A DNA stretch of 64,000 bases. It comes from Crocodylus rhombifer (Eukaryota > Chordata > Crocodylia > Crocodylidae). The stretch spans positions 477,535 to 541,534 of the forward strand of contig JAVSML010021650.1 of assembly GCA_038503035.1 (NCBI GenBank), read 5' to 3'. Positions 48,748-59,877 of this stretch are shown here, one piece after another (positions within the stretch are counted from its first letter, which is position 1; every line of letters starts with the position of its first letter). A program made the position numbers and the translations under genes. The notes below the pieces were generated by a model, which worked only from the letters and a program-made list of their open reading frames with translations, had not been told where the DNA came from and did not search any database.

Positions 48748-48770
48748 CATGCATACATACATACACAGCA
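48702..48770. repeat. AC microsatellite with GCAT/ACAT tail
   Basis: A run of alternating AC from about 48705 to 48744 is followed by GCAT and ACAT tetramers to about 48768 and preceded by TGTGTATATA. Confidence 0.95.
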
Positions 48771-50469
48771 GGAATGATCTAAACATGAAGATCCCTTTTT
48801 AATGTAAAGACTACAGCATTCTGCAGCTATGCTATGAAATGCCACAGCTAGTGGCTGGGTTCCTTCAGTGCTAAGGGAATGCCTTTTGCATTTACAGCTG
48901 ATTGAAAATTTTCTGATAGAACACTTTTTCCATTGGAAAATGCTAATTTATTGGAATCAACACATTCCCCAAGAATGTGGTGCTTTCAAATTTGTTCTCA
49001 TGGAACCTGCCATTTGCACATCCAGTTTCTTGGCAGCCAGCCTGGCAAGCTGATGGGGAACCCAGCCTTCCAGAAGTGGGGTGATTATGTTTAAATGCCA
49101 CCCACCAGCAGTATTGAATGACAGCTGTGACAGCACAAGGCAGGTTGGGAGGTGGCAGTGTGGGCAAGCAGCCAGTCTCGCTTCAGGAAGCTTGAAACAA
49201 AGTCAAAGGCAATTTGGCCTTCTTCGCTGTTGTCTGGCGCTTTATTTAGTCATTTACACAAGCACAAAGTAGGTGAAAAACTGCGTATGTTATCAGCTCT
49301 TTGGGTCAGGAAACTCATTTTGTTCTGTGTTTGTATAGTGCCTAATGTATGGGGTTCTGCCTCACTGACCCTAGTCCTCCATCATAATGCCAGTGCTGAA
49401 TAGTGTATTACATCTGCTTTACATAGGTGCAAACAGCTATGCAAGGTACAGGGCAAAGGCGATTCGGACCTGGTTGTACAGATTGTCCTGTTCTAACCTG
49501 TCTCATGGGGGTGGGGTGGGGTTTGATATATTACCTTCTTTCATTCAGAACATTGCAGGTCACCTTTAAATTTCTTACAACTCAGAGCACATGCCATCTA
49601 GTGCCCAGGAAAGGAATTGCAACTTATTTAAGACACTTTTACCTACAGGAGAGCAGACCGAAGGAAGTAGCTCTGAAGAACTTTCCTTTCTATCCAAGGA
49701 GACACATCATATAAACTGCTTGTGAAGTGATGTGCTGAAAACACCTGTGAAATGCCACACAGACTGCATGGGAAATCAACCCTTATTCCAGGTATGTTTG
49801 TATGTGTCCAGGTGTGTTTGTAGGGCTGGATGGAAAGGGAAAGAGCATTGGTATAATGTGAGGTTACAGGTACCTTACCAACAGCACACATAGCTGAAGT
49901 GACCAGGATAGTACCACAATGCTGGAATTAGGAACAGCTATTTTCAGTGGCAGCTCTTGTCTTTGCTTTTTAGCTCTTAAATTACCTTCACCCAGTCTGA
50001 GAATTCCAGCCACAGGTTCCTGTTTTAATAAATGAAATTACCTACCTTGGTTTGATCTTGAATTGTTCTGTCTGGTTAGATTTAATTTCTGCTCCACACT
50101 GACCTCCCAGCAGGTCTTCCCATGTGAATGCCTTAGACTGCAAAACTCTTTGTTTTTCAAACAAGAGTACAGGGTTCCCGGCACAGTCCTTATGTTATAC
50201 TGTTCCCTGCATAGACTGCCCATGCTGAGTTATGTCATTATTTTTCAGCGCTGAGCTCCAGTGGTTGTTGATTGATTTATGTGTTCTCATCCCTGATTCT
50301 GCCTTTTTCCTCTTTATCTTTTTCAGAGAAATATCCTTTCCCCTTTACAAGACAACATTTCATTTACAAACTGTAAATTAAAGGAAGTGAATTAGGAGTC
50401 GTCATGGTTTTCATGGCATGTGTCAGTGTTTCTGCCACAGTTTTGGGCTGTATTTTTTCCTCAGGTTTA
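48771..50469. other. No gene seen
   Basis: Non-coding. A stretch at 48896-48965 (gattgaaaattttctg, ccattggaaaatgctaattt) has the look of an old interspersed repeat but cannot be assigned. Confidence 0.35.
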
Positions 50470-51180
50470 AAGAGAGAAATTTTTGTGCCACTGTTTCAGA
50501 TCTAGATGAAAAATGCCACTGATCCAGCCCCACCAGTGTGCACTGGGACTTTACATTATTCTTTCCATCTGGCATTACTACTGTGTGCTTATCCATGCTG
50601 GGTTTCATCTGCCATCCATCATATAATACCTTTAACAGCTCCTTGCAAAGTTTCCCTTGATCTTCACAAATCTAAGTGCTAATTAATGCTCCCACTTCCA
50701 GATCATTAATAAACGTTCACCTCTTCCTGATCCATAGGCCACCTTACTCTGAACTTCTACCTCTGCCAGGTTTTGGATGTTCCTTCCTATACTCTTTTAT
50801 TTCCTATCTTTTAATCCAGGACTGGTCTTTATCTCATAGCCCATGGTTATTAAGTACCTTTAATAGCCCTCATGGAAGCTGGTTTGCTCCTGTCAGACTG
50901 TACTGATAGGTCGAGTGTTGTAATCCTGTTGAATAATTTTTCACCTATTTTTCTCAGTGTTTTTAGCCTAACTGCCTTTAAGCCAGTGTTTTAAGCCTAA
51001 CTGTAGTCAGTCTCACTGCCCTTATTAACCCTTTATAAAACGACAAAATAGGCTACCTACTAAACTCTAGGTTTAGCGATCCTTCGGTAATTTCCTGTGC
51101 TGCTGTTTTCATAGTTCTTCCAGGCAGGCTGTTGGGGTCCTGCTGCTTTCTTGTAGTTGGAATCACTGATCCCAAAAGGA
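50470..51180 (-). mobile_element. Degenerate CR1/L3-type LINE
   Basis: On the plus strand, ccagatcattaataaacg is the reverse complement of an RT 'FINDLE/FINDLD' region, and the following order (tttatttcctatcttttaat, catggttattaagtacctt, agccctcatggaagctgg, ctacctactaaactc) follows the downstream-to-upstream order of an old CR1/L3-like reverse transcriptase. No open frame remains. Confidence 0.55.
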
Positions 51181-51189
51181 GAAGACCAG

Positions 51190-51330
51190 ATTCAGGAAAT
51201 CACACCTATTTAGGAAATACTTAAGTATGTGCTCAAGTTTCACTGATTTAGGGAAGCACCATTGGTTTCACTGAGACTTAAACCCATTCTTGAAAGTGAA
51301 AATGTGGTTACAGGCTTCCTGGAATCAGGG
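51190..51330 (+). repeat. Fragment of old sauropsid repeat
   Basis: The words aatacttaagtatgtgctca and ggtttcactgagacttaaac match a reptile repeat with 'ttaagcatgtgcttaa' and 'caatgggacttaag'. Confidence 0.45.
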
Positions 51331-51671
51331 CCTTGTTTTACTGTGAGTGAGGTCTTATTGATGTACAATGAGCTATTCAGAGCGGCAAGTGCCATGCCCT
51401 TTAGCAAATGCTTGGAGGAATGGGTCCTGGTTTCTCAAGGTGTTTCATCACCTCTTTGCTGATCTCTCTATCTCTGATGAAGCCCTACCCTTTTTGTCTG
51501 AAAGTATAACCTCAGGATATGTGCATTTCTGTGCTCGAGTCTAATACAAAGAACTACGTTAGTTCATCTGCAATTGCTGAGACCTCTTTGATGGTTCCCT
51601 TAACACCTGCATGGTACCATGATACAGGCTTCTTACTCCCTTTATGTCATCCTCTTGATATTTCATAGTTT

Positions 51672-52025
51672 TCATAGATTTCATAAACATTAGGGCTGGA
51701 AGGGACCTCGGAAGATCATTGAGTCCAGCCCCCTGCCCAAAGGGCAGGAAGTCAGCTAGGGTCGAAGTATCCCAGCAAGATAGACATCCAAATGTTTCTT
51801 AAATGAGTCCAGAGTAGGTGCTTGCACCATCTCTGGAGGGAGTCTATTCCAGGCCTTGGGGGCTTGGAGAATAAAGAAATTTTTCCTTATGTCTAGCCTA
51901 ACACGGTCTTGGAAGAGTTTGTAACCATTTGACCTTGTCATCCCTTGAGGTGCTCAAGTAAACAGATATTTCCCCAGATCCTGATGTAGACCCCTTATAT
52001 AGGTAGCCACCAGGTCACCCCCTTC
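51672..52025 (-). mobile_element. CR1 LINE 3'-end fragment, about 350 bp
   Basis: Reverse complement of the CR1 3' end (cattagggctggaagggacc) followed by the ORF2 C-terminal tail. On the minus strand it reads HKLFQDxxRLDIRKNFF-like and APKAWNRLPPEMVQAPTLD, closely matching the copies at 8.6 and 60 kb. Confidence 0.92.
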
Positions 52026-52199
52026 GTTCTCCATGATCCCTCTTAGATCTCATAACCACCCCGTTCAATAGATGCTTTAACTTGTCCAAGCCTCCAGAAG
52101 GTCTAAAGTAGTGAGGAACCATATGGCAGCAGTAGAGGTCTTCCTCTCCAGCACCCAGTTATCTCTTTTATGGCACACTTCATGAGGAGAGCTCCAAGA

Positions 52200-52320
52200 G
52201 CTTCATATATCTCCATGATACACATGTGGGCAAAATGACTTGTCCCAGGTCCCTCAGGGGCAGAGACAGGAAGAGATACCCCCACACTCAGCTCAGGCCT
52301 GTAGTTTCTAGTCTACAGCC
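52200..52320 (-). mobile_element. MIR SINE, reverse orientation
   Basis: The stretch gtgggcaaaatgacttgtcc followed by aggtccctcaggggcagag is the reverse complement of the MIR core (tctgccact…ggcaagt…), diverged. Confidence 0.55.
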
Positions 52321-53145
52321 AAAATAGAAAACCAGTAGCATTGTCTAGCTGTAAATGAGGGCAGCATTTGGCAGGGAGAGACCATTTCCAGTGTTGACAA
52401 GGTGTTTTGCTTTGGATACTGCCGTGGGTGTGATGGAATGAGAGATGGTACTTGAGCTGAAGGCAGGGTTAGCTGCTAAATTCAAATCCAGTTCAACTTT
52501 TTTCCTCTTGAAGGTACAAGGAAGCACTTGTAGTTCTCTGTAGCCAGACACATTCTACCCAGGGCATCCACCATGAATGATGGCATCCTCCCAGCCTTAA
52601 TTATAATGTGCTTCTCTCTCACTGTAATTAGTAGTTGGGAAATTACAGGTGTGATGTTAATAAGCTAAGAGTAACATAATTTACCTTTACGTAACAGATT
52701 TTCCATAAAAGAAAACTATAATTAATGAGCCTAAATATATCAAACAGAGAAACTGTGCATGAGGGTGTGGTGTGTAGCCACGTGCTCTATGTGTGCACTA
52801 TATTATGTGTGTTATGGTTGTACACATTGGGCCTAGCACTGAGGTCTTAGCTCAGTCTCAGGCTGAGGTATCAGGCTGTCACATATTCTGCAGTGGTTCT
52901 CTCTTGAGATGCTGACCTTTATACAGTCACTCTAGTGCTCCTGAAGGACAGTCCCAGGCCTGGCTGCTGTATACGAGTGAATACCATGACTCCTTCAGGC
53001 CTTTGGGTCAGAGACTGCTACCTGTCTCCACGGCCACAGCAGCAAGCCCAAATTAACTCAGCTGCTTAGGGCGAATTTTGAGAAAAAACACAAATTAAAG
53101 TGTGGAGGGAGGCAGCTTTGGCAGCCCAAGCCAGCCTCCCTTGGG
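52321..53145. other. No gene seen
   Basis: Non-coding sequence without recognised repeats. Confidence 0.4.
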
Positions 53146-53344
53146 TCAGAACGTGGGGTTGCCAACCCTCCCAGACTGGCTGGGAGTCTACCAGAATGGG
53201 CATTGATCTCCCGGTGACTCAGAAAAAAATCCGGGAGATTGATATTGTGAATGGGTTGAACAGTACAATTAATGACATTACGTCATGTTGGGAAAAAAAT
53301 CTCCCAGAACAGCTTCAGTCAGAGTTGGCAACCCTATCAGAATG
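53146..53344. mobile_element. Short hAT-like MITE, 183 bp, with 8-bp TSD
   Basis: The element (53154-53336) has termini TGGGGTTGCCAAC and GTTGGCAACCCTA (13 bp, one mismatch) and is flanked by TCAGAACG (53146-53153) and TCAGAATG (53337-53344), an 8-bp duplication with one change. Confidence 0.75.
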
Positions 53345-53863
53345 ACCAAGCCAAATATAAGACAGACTTTGTATCAGTGAGAGCAACAGGCCTTGCTGGC
53401 CATGTTCTTCTGGAATCCATGTGGTCTCTCTCTGTCCATCCTTATGCTTTGTTCTCTGCCTGTCCTGGTCTTTCTGTTTGTCTCTCCCTTGATGCCCTTG
53501 AAAAAACCAGTCTCTGCCATCTGTTGTCTCTTTGTTTCCCCTCTCCTGGGTCTCAGTCATTAAAAGTTAATCCCGAGTCCCTGGGGATGCCATTGTCTCT
53601 GTCTGAGTTTTCTTCCCTTAGCGGAATGGCCTCATTCAGTTCTTGATGGCCCATTTCACACTAGCTAGCTGTGTGCAGGTATCTATCACAGCTCACTCTC
53701 CTCTAGTTGAAGGATGGAAGTTAATTTGATTTACCCCCACAGAGTATAACAGCACACACAGGAAGTGGAGAGACTGAGGCACATATGGTGACTTTTTAAA
53801 AATGTTACACAATGTTCCCATATTCTCCACAGGCATGTTAGAAGCCCATACCATAGGACACAC

Positions 53864-54179
53864 TAGTGTGGGGGTTCTCAACCTTTTAAGACTCAAGACC
53901 TCCCTCAGTAGATTCAAGGCCCCCCTTGGAAAATGTCAGTACTTGTCTACAAGTGGTTGTTTCAGTTGTTTCTTGACTACAGAAAATTAATAGAGCAATT
54001 CTTCTGTTGCAAGGAACTTAGAAAGACCATGGCAGATCAGAATGGTTTTGACACTATGAATTCCTGTTTGAAATCTCTGAGTTTACCTTGTGAATCATGT
54101 GTGCACAATTAATAGTGTGAATACTAAAATGATCTCACGGCACCCCAGGGTGCCATGACACACTAGTTGAGAATCATTG
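53864..54179 (+). mobile_element. hAT-like element (GTGGTTCTCAACC family), copy 1
   Basis: Starts with TGTGGGGGTTCTCAACC and ends GTTGAGAATCATTG. It shares with 63082-63378 the interior words agagcaattcttctgttgca and aattcctgtttgaaatct in the same order and orientation. Termini are diverged and no target duplication is clear. Confidence 0.75.
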
Positions 54180-56534
54180 TAAGTAGCCTCAAATGCCCCT
54201 GTAGTGGGACCACAGGCTGTGGGAGCGCTTCCTGACCAGCATGTTTTCCTTCTCTACCAGAGCCCAGAGGAAGTCACTCTTGTGGAGGGGCCCCTGAGAC
54301 AAGCCCTGTCCTATACCTCATCCCACCAAGCCCCACTGACTACACACAAATGCTTCCCTGCCCTCTCCCCCACCCCATAGAGATTGCTCCCCTGGGGAGA
54401 GACCTGGTGGCACTCACTGTCTGGGTCTTGGCTGTTGCAGAACTGAGGGAGCTGCCATGAGTGGCAAGCGAGTGTGGAGGCCTCCGTGAGTCTCAGCCCC
54501 ATCCTCTGAGGATTGATGCACTTCTTGGGAGTGTGCACAGTCTGGTCACTAAGCCCTTTGCCCATTCTGCATTTCCACCTCAAGAGGCTGAGGCCAGAAG
54601 AATCCTTCACAGATGCCAATGTTTGCCCAGGGCCCAAGGAGAGCAAGGCAATGTTAGCACCGGCATTTGTGTACTGTTTCACACTGCTTGGGAATACCAG
54701 GAGGAGTATCAGCAAAAGTTGCCAACTGACAGTGCAGGGCTGAAGACAGGTTGTACTCTAGCATTTCCATTCCTCCTCTAGGTCTGCAGTGCAGGTGGGA
54801 CTAGCATGCTGTCTGCCAGCTAATCGCAGCCCTGGTGAACAAGTTGCTGAAAAGTCCTCCCCAGAGATCAAATTACTGTTGGTAAAGAGATCTGCACTCC
54901 CCCACTGACAACAGAAACAACAACAATAAGTATGGATAACAAGATGGGGCTGTTGCACTGTGCAGACAGGCCTGCCAGGTGGACTGTAGTGTATAGCACC
55001 ACAGTGGCCCTCTCATCTGGGCTGCAGTTCTTTGGCCCGGCTGTGGCTGTTGCAGGTGAACCTGGCACCATCACTTGCTTTAGAGGCAGCCAGGGTGTTA
55101 CCATTTCTGTTTTGTGCTGTACGAGGGATTCTCACATGCCTGATGAAACAAAAGGCAAAGTCCAGAAAGCAATAGGATCATGTGTAGGGCTTACATTCAT
55201 CAGCCCTTACTGTATCCAGGGCTGGATTAAGGGCATCAAATACCATGAGTCCTCTTTTGTCGCTTATTCCATAAGACCCTATACGACGAGAGCTTTCTGT
55301 CTGTCTGTCTGCATACTTGCGGTGCTAGATACGGGTATTCTCTAGCAAAATCATCATTTCAGCTTACAAGGTTACAAGCTTACTGCCTTTACTCACTATG
55401 TAAAGTACATTGTAATGCTATGGTGTTCTGTACAGTTGCTAAATGAATGAGAATAAAGACAGATGGGTAAAGAGAGTGGGTAGAGTACAGACAGATGAAC
55501 TGCAGTGTGTCTTCTCCTGTTTTGAGAGCTGGCATATGTGTTACTCTGGTCTGTGTGTCAGTCCTTTCACAGAGTGCTGACACCAGCTGACATGCTCCTA
55601 TATGCATTAACCCTTTCACCTTCTACATTCTTTTGTCATGTTCTCCCTAAGGGAGCCAGCTGTAGGCCTCACTGGAATATTGATCAATATATCCTGCTCA
55701 CACAAAGGCTTTGCTAAAGCATTGGCCAGAGTAGGCCTGAGCGATGCATGAACTCCTTACATAAGCAAAAAAGTGGCATGTGGGCCTGATGGACATGCCT
55801 GTGAAAAGATAAGGAGGATGTTGGCTGTACAAGAAGTAGGATACTCCAATACCACTTTGATCAGACTAGAACAGAAACACCCAGGTCAGGATATGAAATA
55901 AGCCCATGGTACAGGATGGTTTGAGATATTCAGGATATGGAAGGAATGCAATATGTAATTTGTTTCTCTCATTTTATAAAAAGAGAATTGGGAAGTATGG
56001 AAACTTTGTAGCAGCTTAAGAAAGCCTGCATAGTGTTGTGCCAATTACCTTGTTACTGGTACAAATGCCTTAACTTCTGGTCTGATGTTAAGCCAAAATG
56101 TGTTAAAGCTGTGCTTGTAGGCAATACATCTCTCCAAATCTTTGCCACAAACCAAACCTGTGGTCATTCTTTAAGACAAATCTGGTGTTGGGATCACCTG
56201 GCTGCAACTTTTGCTGGCGCTAAAGTTCCTGAGACTTGGACACTAACAACACATCAATAACACCTAATGAGGACAACAGCGACTGATAACACCGGATGAC
56301 ACTGGCTGACCACAGACTCCAAGTTTGAGTGGTTTGTGCAGTTAGATTGATGTTTCACCTCCTAGGTCCAAGATTTCTACACTCTGGTTCTACATTTCTT
56401 TTCAAAGATCTGGGTGGGCTATAGCCCTAGAAAAATGCTTATATAACTTCAGGAGGGGATGACAAGCTGTAACCTATTATCCTCTGTGCCTACAAATATC
56501 AGGGTTACTATCCCAGGAAGAAACTAAATCATAC
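54180..56534. other. No gene seen
   Basis: Non-coding; only a tiny CTGT tetramer run near 55298-55310. Confidence 0.4.
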
Positions 56535-56635
56535 AATGATTAAATCTGTACCAGAGTCCCACAGGAATTGAGTGGAGTTAAGTGTATGCTGGATGTTAAG
56601 TGCCTATTTAAGTGTTTTGCTGAATCATGACACTG
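56535..56635 (+). repeat. Fragment of old sauropsid repeat
   Basis: The words ggatgttaagtgcctattta and agtgttttgctgaatca match the reptile repeat 'cttaagtgctttgctgaat'. Confidence 0.45.
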
Positions 56636-56748
56636 GTACTGATTCTGCCCCTGTTACAAGGTACAACTCATCCTGTGCATAGTTTGAGGGCACTGGCAAG
56701 CAAACATTGTCTTTGCCAAGTGCTTATCTATACTGTTGGCAGACAACA

Positions 56749-56785
56749 GCATCTATACTGTATCTATACTGTATCTGTACTGTTT
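56749..56785. repeat. Short tandem repeat, 11-bp unit
   Basis: Three units of atctatactgt / atctgtactgt in direct succession. Confidence 0.8.
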
Positions 56786-58059
56786 ACACTCTTCCTTGGG
56801 TTAACAGCTTCTGATTGTGAATAAGAATAATTTGTGATTCTAATATTTACATCTTGCAAGTACTGTGATATGTACAATATCGTTAAAAGAATATTAGTAT
56901 TTGTCTTAGTAGCAAGAGTGGGTGACATTTTTGTGAAAAGCAATCACATTTACTGCAAATAGCTCTCATCACAGAGAATCAGAGGAGGGCAGTAGTGCCT
57001 AGAAGCCATTCTAATAATGGCTAGTAGTCATACTAAGGCCCCCTTATAACACTCTGGAAATTAAATCTAGAATTAATATGTGGGGTGGTGCAAACGTAAT
57101 GCTGTGTAAATTACATTGACAACCACTCTTAGATCCCCTGTTATATAGCCTCAGCAGCATAAATGGACCTTGGCCCAGCAGCTTCACATAAGGTAGGCAG
57201 GGCCAAAGCAAAGACAGGTGTTTTCCCAACATGGTGTTTAATGTCAGACCACAGAGTAGACTGGTCCCTTGGGAACTACTGTAGAAGTGGTTTGTGTAGC
57301 ATTTCCTCCTTCCCCACTTGGCACATCATCTAAAGCTGTTTAATTAATTCAGGTAAAACTCTACCCACGTGGCATGGCAACACAGCCATTCTCAACAGGC
57401 TTCTGCTCAGACTGCACCCCCATGTATATGACCTTAAGCAGGTGGTGGAGCAAATGCATAAGGTGGATACAAATGTTTTCAGTTTGTGTCACTCAGCCTT
57501 GACCTGAACACAGGGGTCCATCATCCTGTGAGGGAGAAAGGGTCCTGGACACATTGCCTGTGCCCAGTCAGACTTTAGCTCAGCTTCTGAGATTGACAGC
57601 TGCAGGGGCTGTAGGTTGATATGTGCAGCTACTTAGCATGGACTTTGGTTACCCCTGGTAATAGCTCTTATCTTGTCGTTCAAATCCCTTTTTGTCTTGG
57701 TTAGACTTTAACAGGAATCAGTCACGAAACAACTCTCTCTGGCAATCTTAAAGTTTTATATTAAGAGAAAAATACTTTGAACCTCCTTCTAGCACTTTTT
57801 CTACATTCCAATCTGTAATTTTTCACAAGTCTGAGTTGCCTTTATGTTTTATTCATTTCCTGTTTACACTGGAGGAGAAACCAAAGCCAGAAGAACCAGG
57901 AAAAACAACAGCCCACACAGAATTGGCATTGTGCAGTTAAATCAGAGCCATCATTTGCAGTAGCTGTTCCAACTTTGTCTGGTTATAATGACTACTCTAG
58001 CTAAAAGACAAGATAAGTTTTGCCTAGGTATTTGTGCACAGGAGTTGAAAGAAACCTTT
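56786..58059. other. No gene seen
   Basis: Non-coding sequence without recognised repeats. Confidence 0.4.
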
Positions 58060-58250
58060 GAGATCAAATTCTAGCTCTGATACTGACTTGCTCTATGGCC
58101 TTAGTCAAGACACTTTAAAGTGTTTTGCCTCAGTTTTCCTGTCTTTAAAATGGGGATAACACTTTCCTCATGCACCATTGAAAGGTCTAACTGACCCTGT
58201 CTATGAAGGCTTTGAAGTTAAAAAGTGCAGTGTCAAAGCTGAAAATAGCT
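58060..58250 (+). mobile_element. MIR SINE
   Basis: The order ctagctctgatactgacttg, ctctatggccttagtcaaga, ttgcctcagttttcctgtct, ttaaaatggggataacac and ctatgaaggctttgaagtta follows MIR from core to tail. Confidence 0.85.
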
Positions 58251-58949
58251 ACCATTATCAAAGCAATATTGAAATGTGTAGCAGCTCATGCTTTTATTTG
58301 TAGAAGGCCCCCATTTAGCCCCCCACCCCAATGATTTGATCAAGATGGAAGTTGTATTGTTCTGTAATCACTCAGAACAAGTAGCCTGAGAGAGGTCTGC
58401 TTCATTCAGTGTCTGAGTTCTAACTGATCAGCACTGACTCTCTGCGCAGCATAAGAACAGGTTTCATGGGCTATTATGAGACACAAGTGCCCCTGAATCT
58501 TCCTTCTCAAGCCAAACAACACTTAACAATTGGCATTAGTGTAATACAGAATTTCAAATGTATGTAAGTAACAAACTAACTAACAATGTTTGACCAGTCC
58601 CTGAGACACTCTGTGCTGTCATGTGGACGTGCATTTCTCTCTTGAGAAACCAACACCACTGCCATCAAGGTGGTACATCCATTATTTCCAGTTGTGTCAC
58701 CTCCTGGGTCTCAGCTTTTTAACCCTGCAGTGGTTGTTGCTTCTTTTTGACTATCTCAGGCGAGATAGACAATTTAGTGCCCCTTATCTCCTCCCCTTCA
58801 GGACTGCAGAGCTCTCATGGCTTCCTTGGCAGTACATATCCATCTGCAGTGATGTCCTTCTAGGGCTGTGGGGTTACCTTTTGTGATACCACAGCTATTT
58901 CCTACCATTTTTCCCCACTGAGGAGATATGCAGTGTCTTTTTCTCAAAT
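58251..58949. other. No gene seen; possibly Gypsy 3' part
   Basis: Between the MIR and the recognisable integrase end. It could hold the 3' end of the Gypsy relic, but I see no motif or LTR to show it. Confidence 0.3.
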
Positions 58950-59029
58950 TATGACAGATTCCATGTTCCTGAATTGTATTGAACTTTTAGTTTTGCTTTA
59001 TTCCTCTCTCTATATACCTGCAAGTCCTA

Positions 59030-59640
59030 GTGACTCTTACATCAGCTTCTAATAGCTCAGGCATTCTTGTTTTCAGGTTGCTGTTATGCAGAATGTCAGC
59101 CAGCAGTAACCCAGACTTCATTGATAGCATTTTGGAATTTAACAGGAATAATACATACAGATCAGAGTTTGACTCTGCATTATTTTTTAGTAGATGCTTT
59201 ACTATTTTGATGTTGAGAGAGGAACCCATACTCCCCTGCAAATTGCTTATGCTCGTGCCCCTTACACGATGGTACACTGTCAGGTGTATTATGTCTAGCA
59301 AAAATGGATGTGATATGTAGGGTCACTAGTTTAGCTGTAGTATTCTGGCAGGATGGTCTCAGGAAAGTGAAAATAATGGCACATAAGTTTTCCAGATGAC
59401 ATAAGCAAATGTATGCCTGCTTTGCTCCAAGGCCCCAAAGTTTCCACTGCTACCAACAAGGCTTCTTTGCTGGATTTAGCCACTCTTTTTGACATATGTG
59501 GCAAGCTTCAATAGCTTCCTCCATGTCACTATCCATTTGAATCAACGTAAAACGTCTCTGGTGCTTGTTTTCAATTACTCGATCCCTAAATTACCTTGGT
59601 GTGTCCTTTTTAACATATTCTCTATAACACCAAAGGTATC
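59030..59640 (-). pseudogene. Gypsy integrase remnant, core deleted
   Basis: The HHCC zinc finger is seen as HQGNLGIE (about 59595-59620) and MDSDMEEAIEACHICQ (59486-59533), followed by PWSKAGIH. At 59160-59240 the C-terminal core resumes with KIVKHLLKNNAES. The stretch that should carry the DDE active site is missing, so an internal deletion has removed the catalytic core. Stops and frame changes occur throughout. Confidence 0.75.
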
Positions 59641-59877
59641 AGCATCCTGAAGCCTTTAAACAAAACATTAGCTTGTTTTGAGAACTCCCTTAAATTGATA
59701 CAGAGCTAGGGATAAGGCTGTCTCTATCACCTTGTGCTAAGAGCCTGAACTTCTTTCTTCAAGGTCTCATCCTCAGAAGTAGTTATGGCAGTCAATCCAC
59801 ATTCCATCTGAGACTAGAGAGTTTTTTATCAGATTGACATGTACATAAATTAGTTCTGCACTTTGCATCATTGAAAT

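Noticed and set aside
48702..48770. AC repeat as a tandem-repeat array of interest (for example CRISPR-like)
   Set aside because: It is a plain dinucleotide microsatellite without spacers.
33400..58900. Exons of a neighbouring gene such as gamma-glutamyltransferase
   Set aside because: Expected from mammalian synteny, but no motif of that family or of any other coding exon was recognised.
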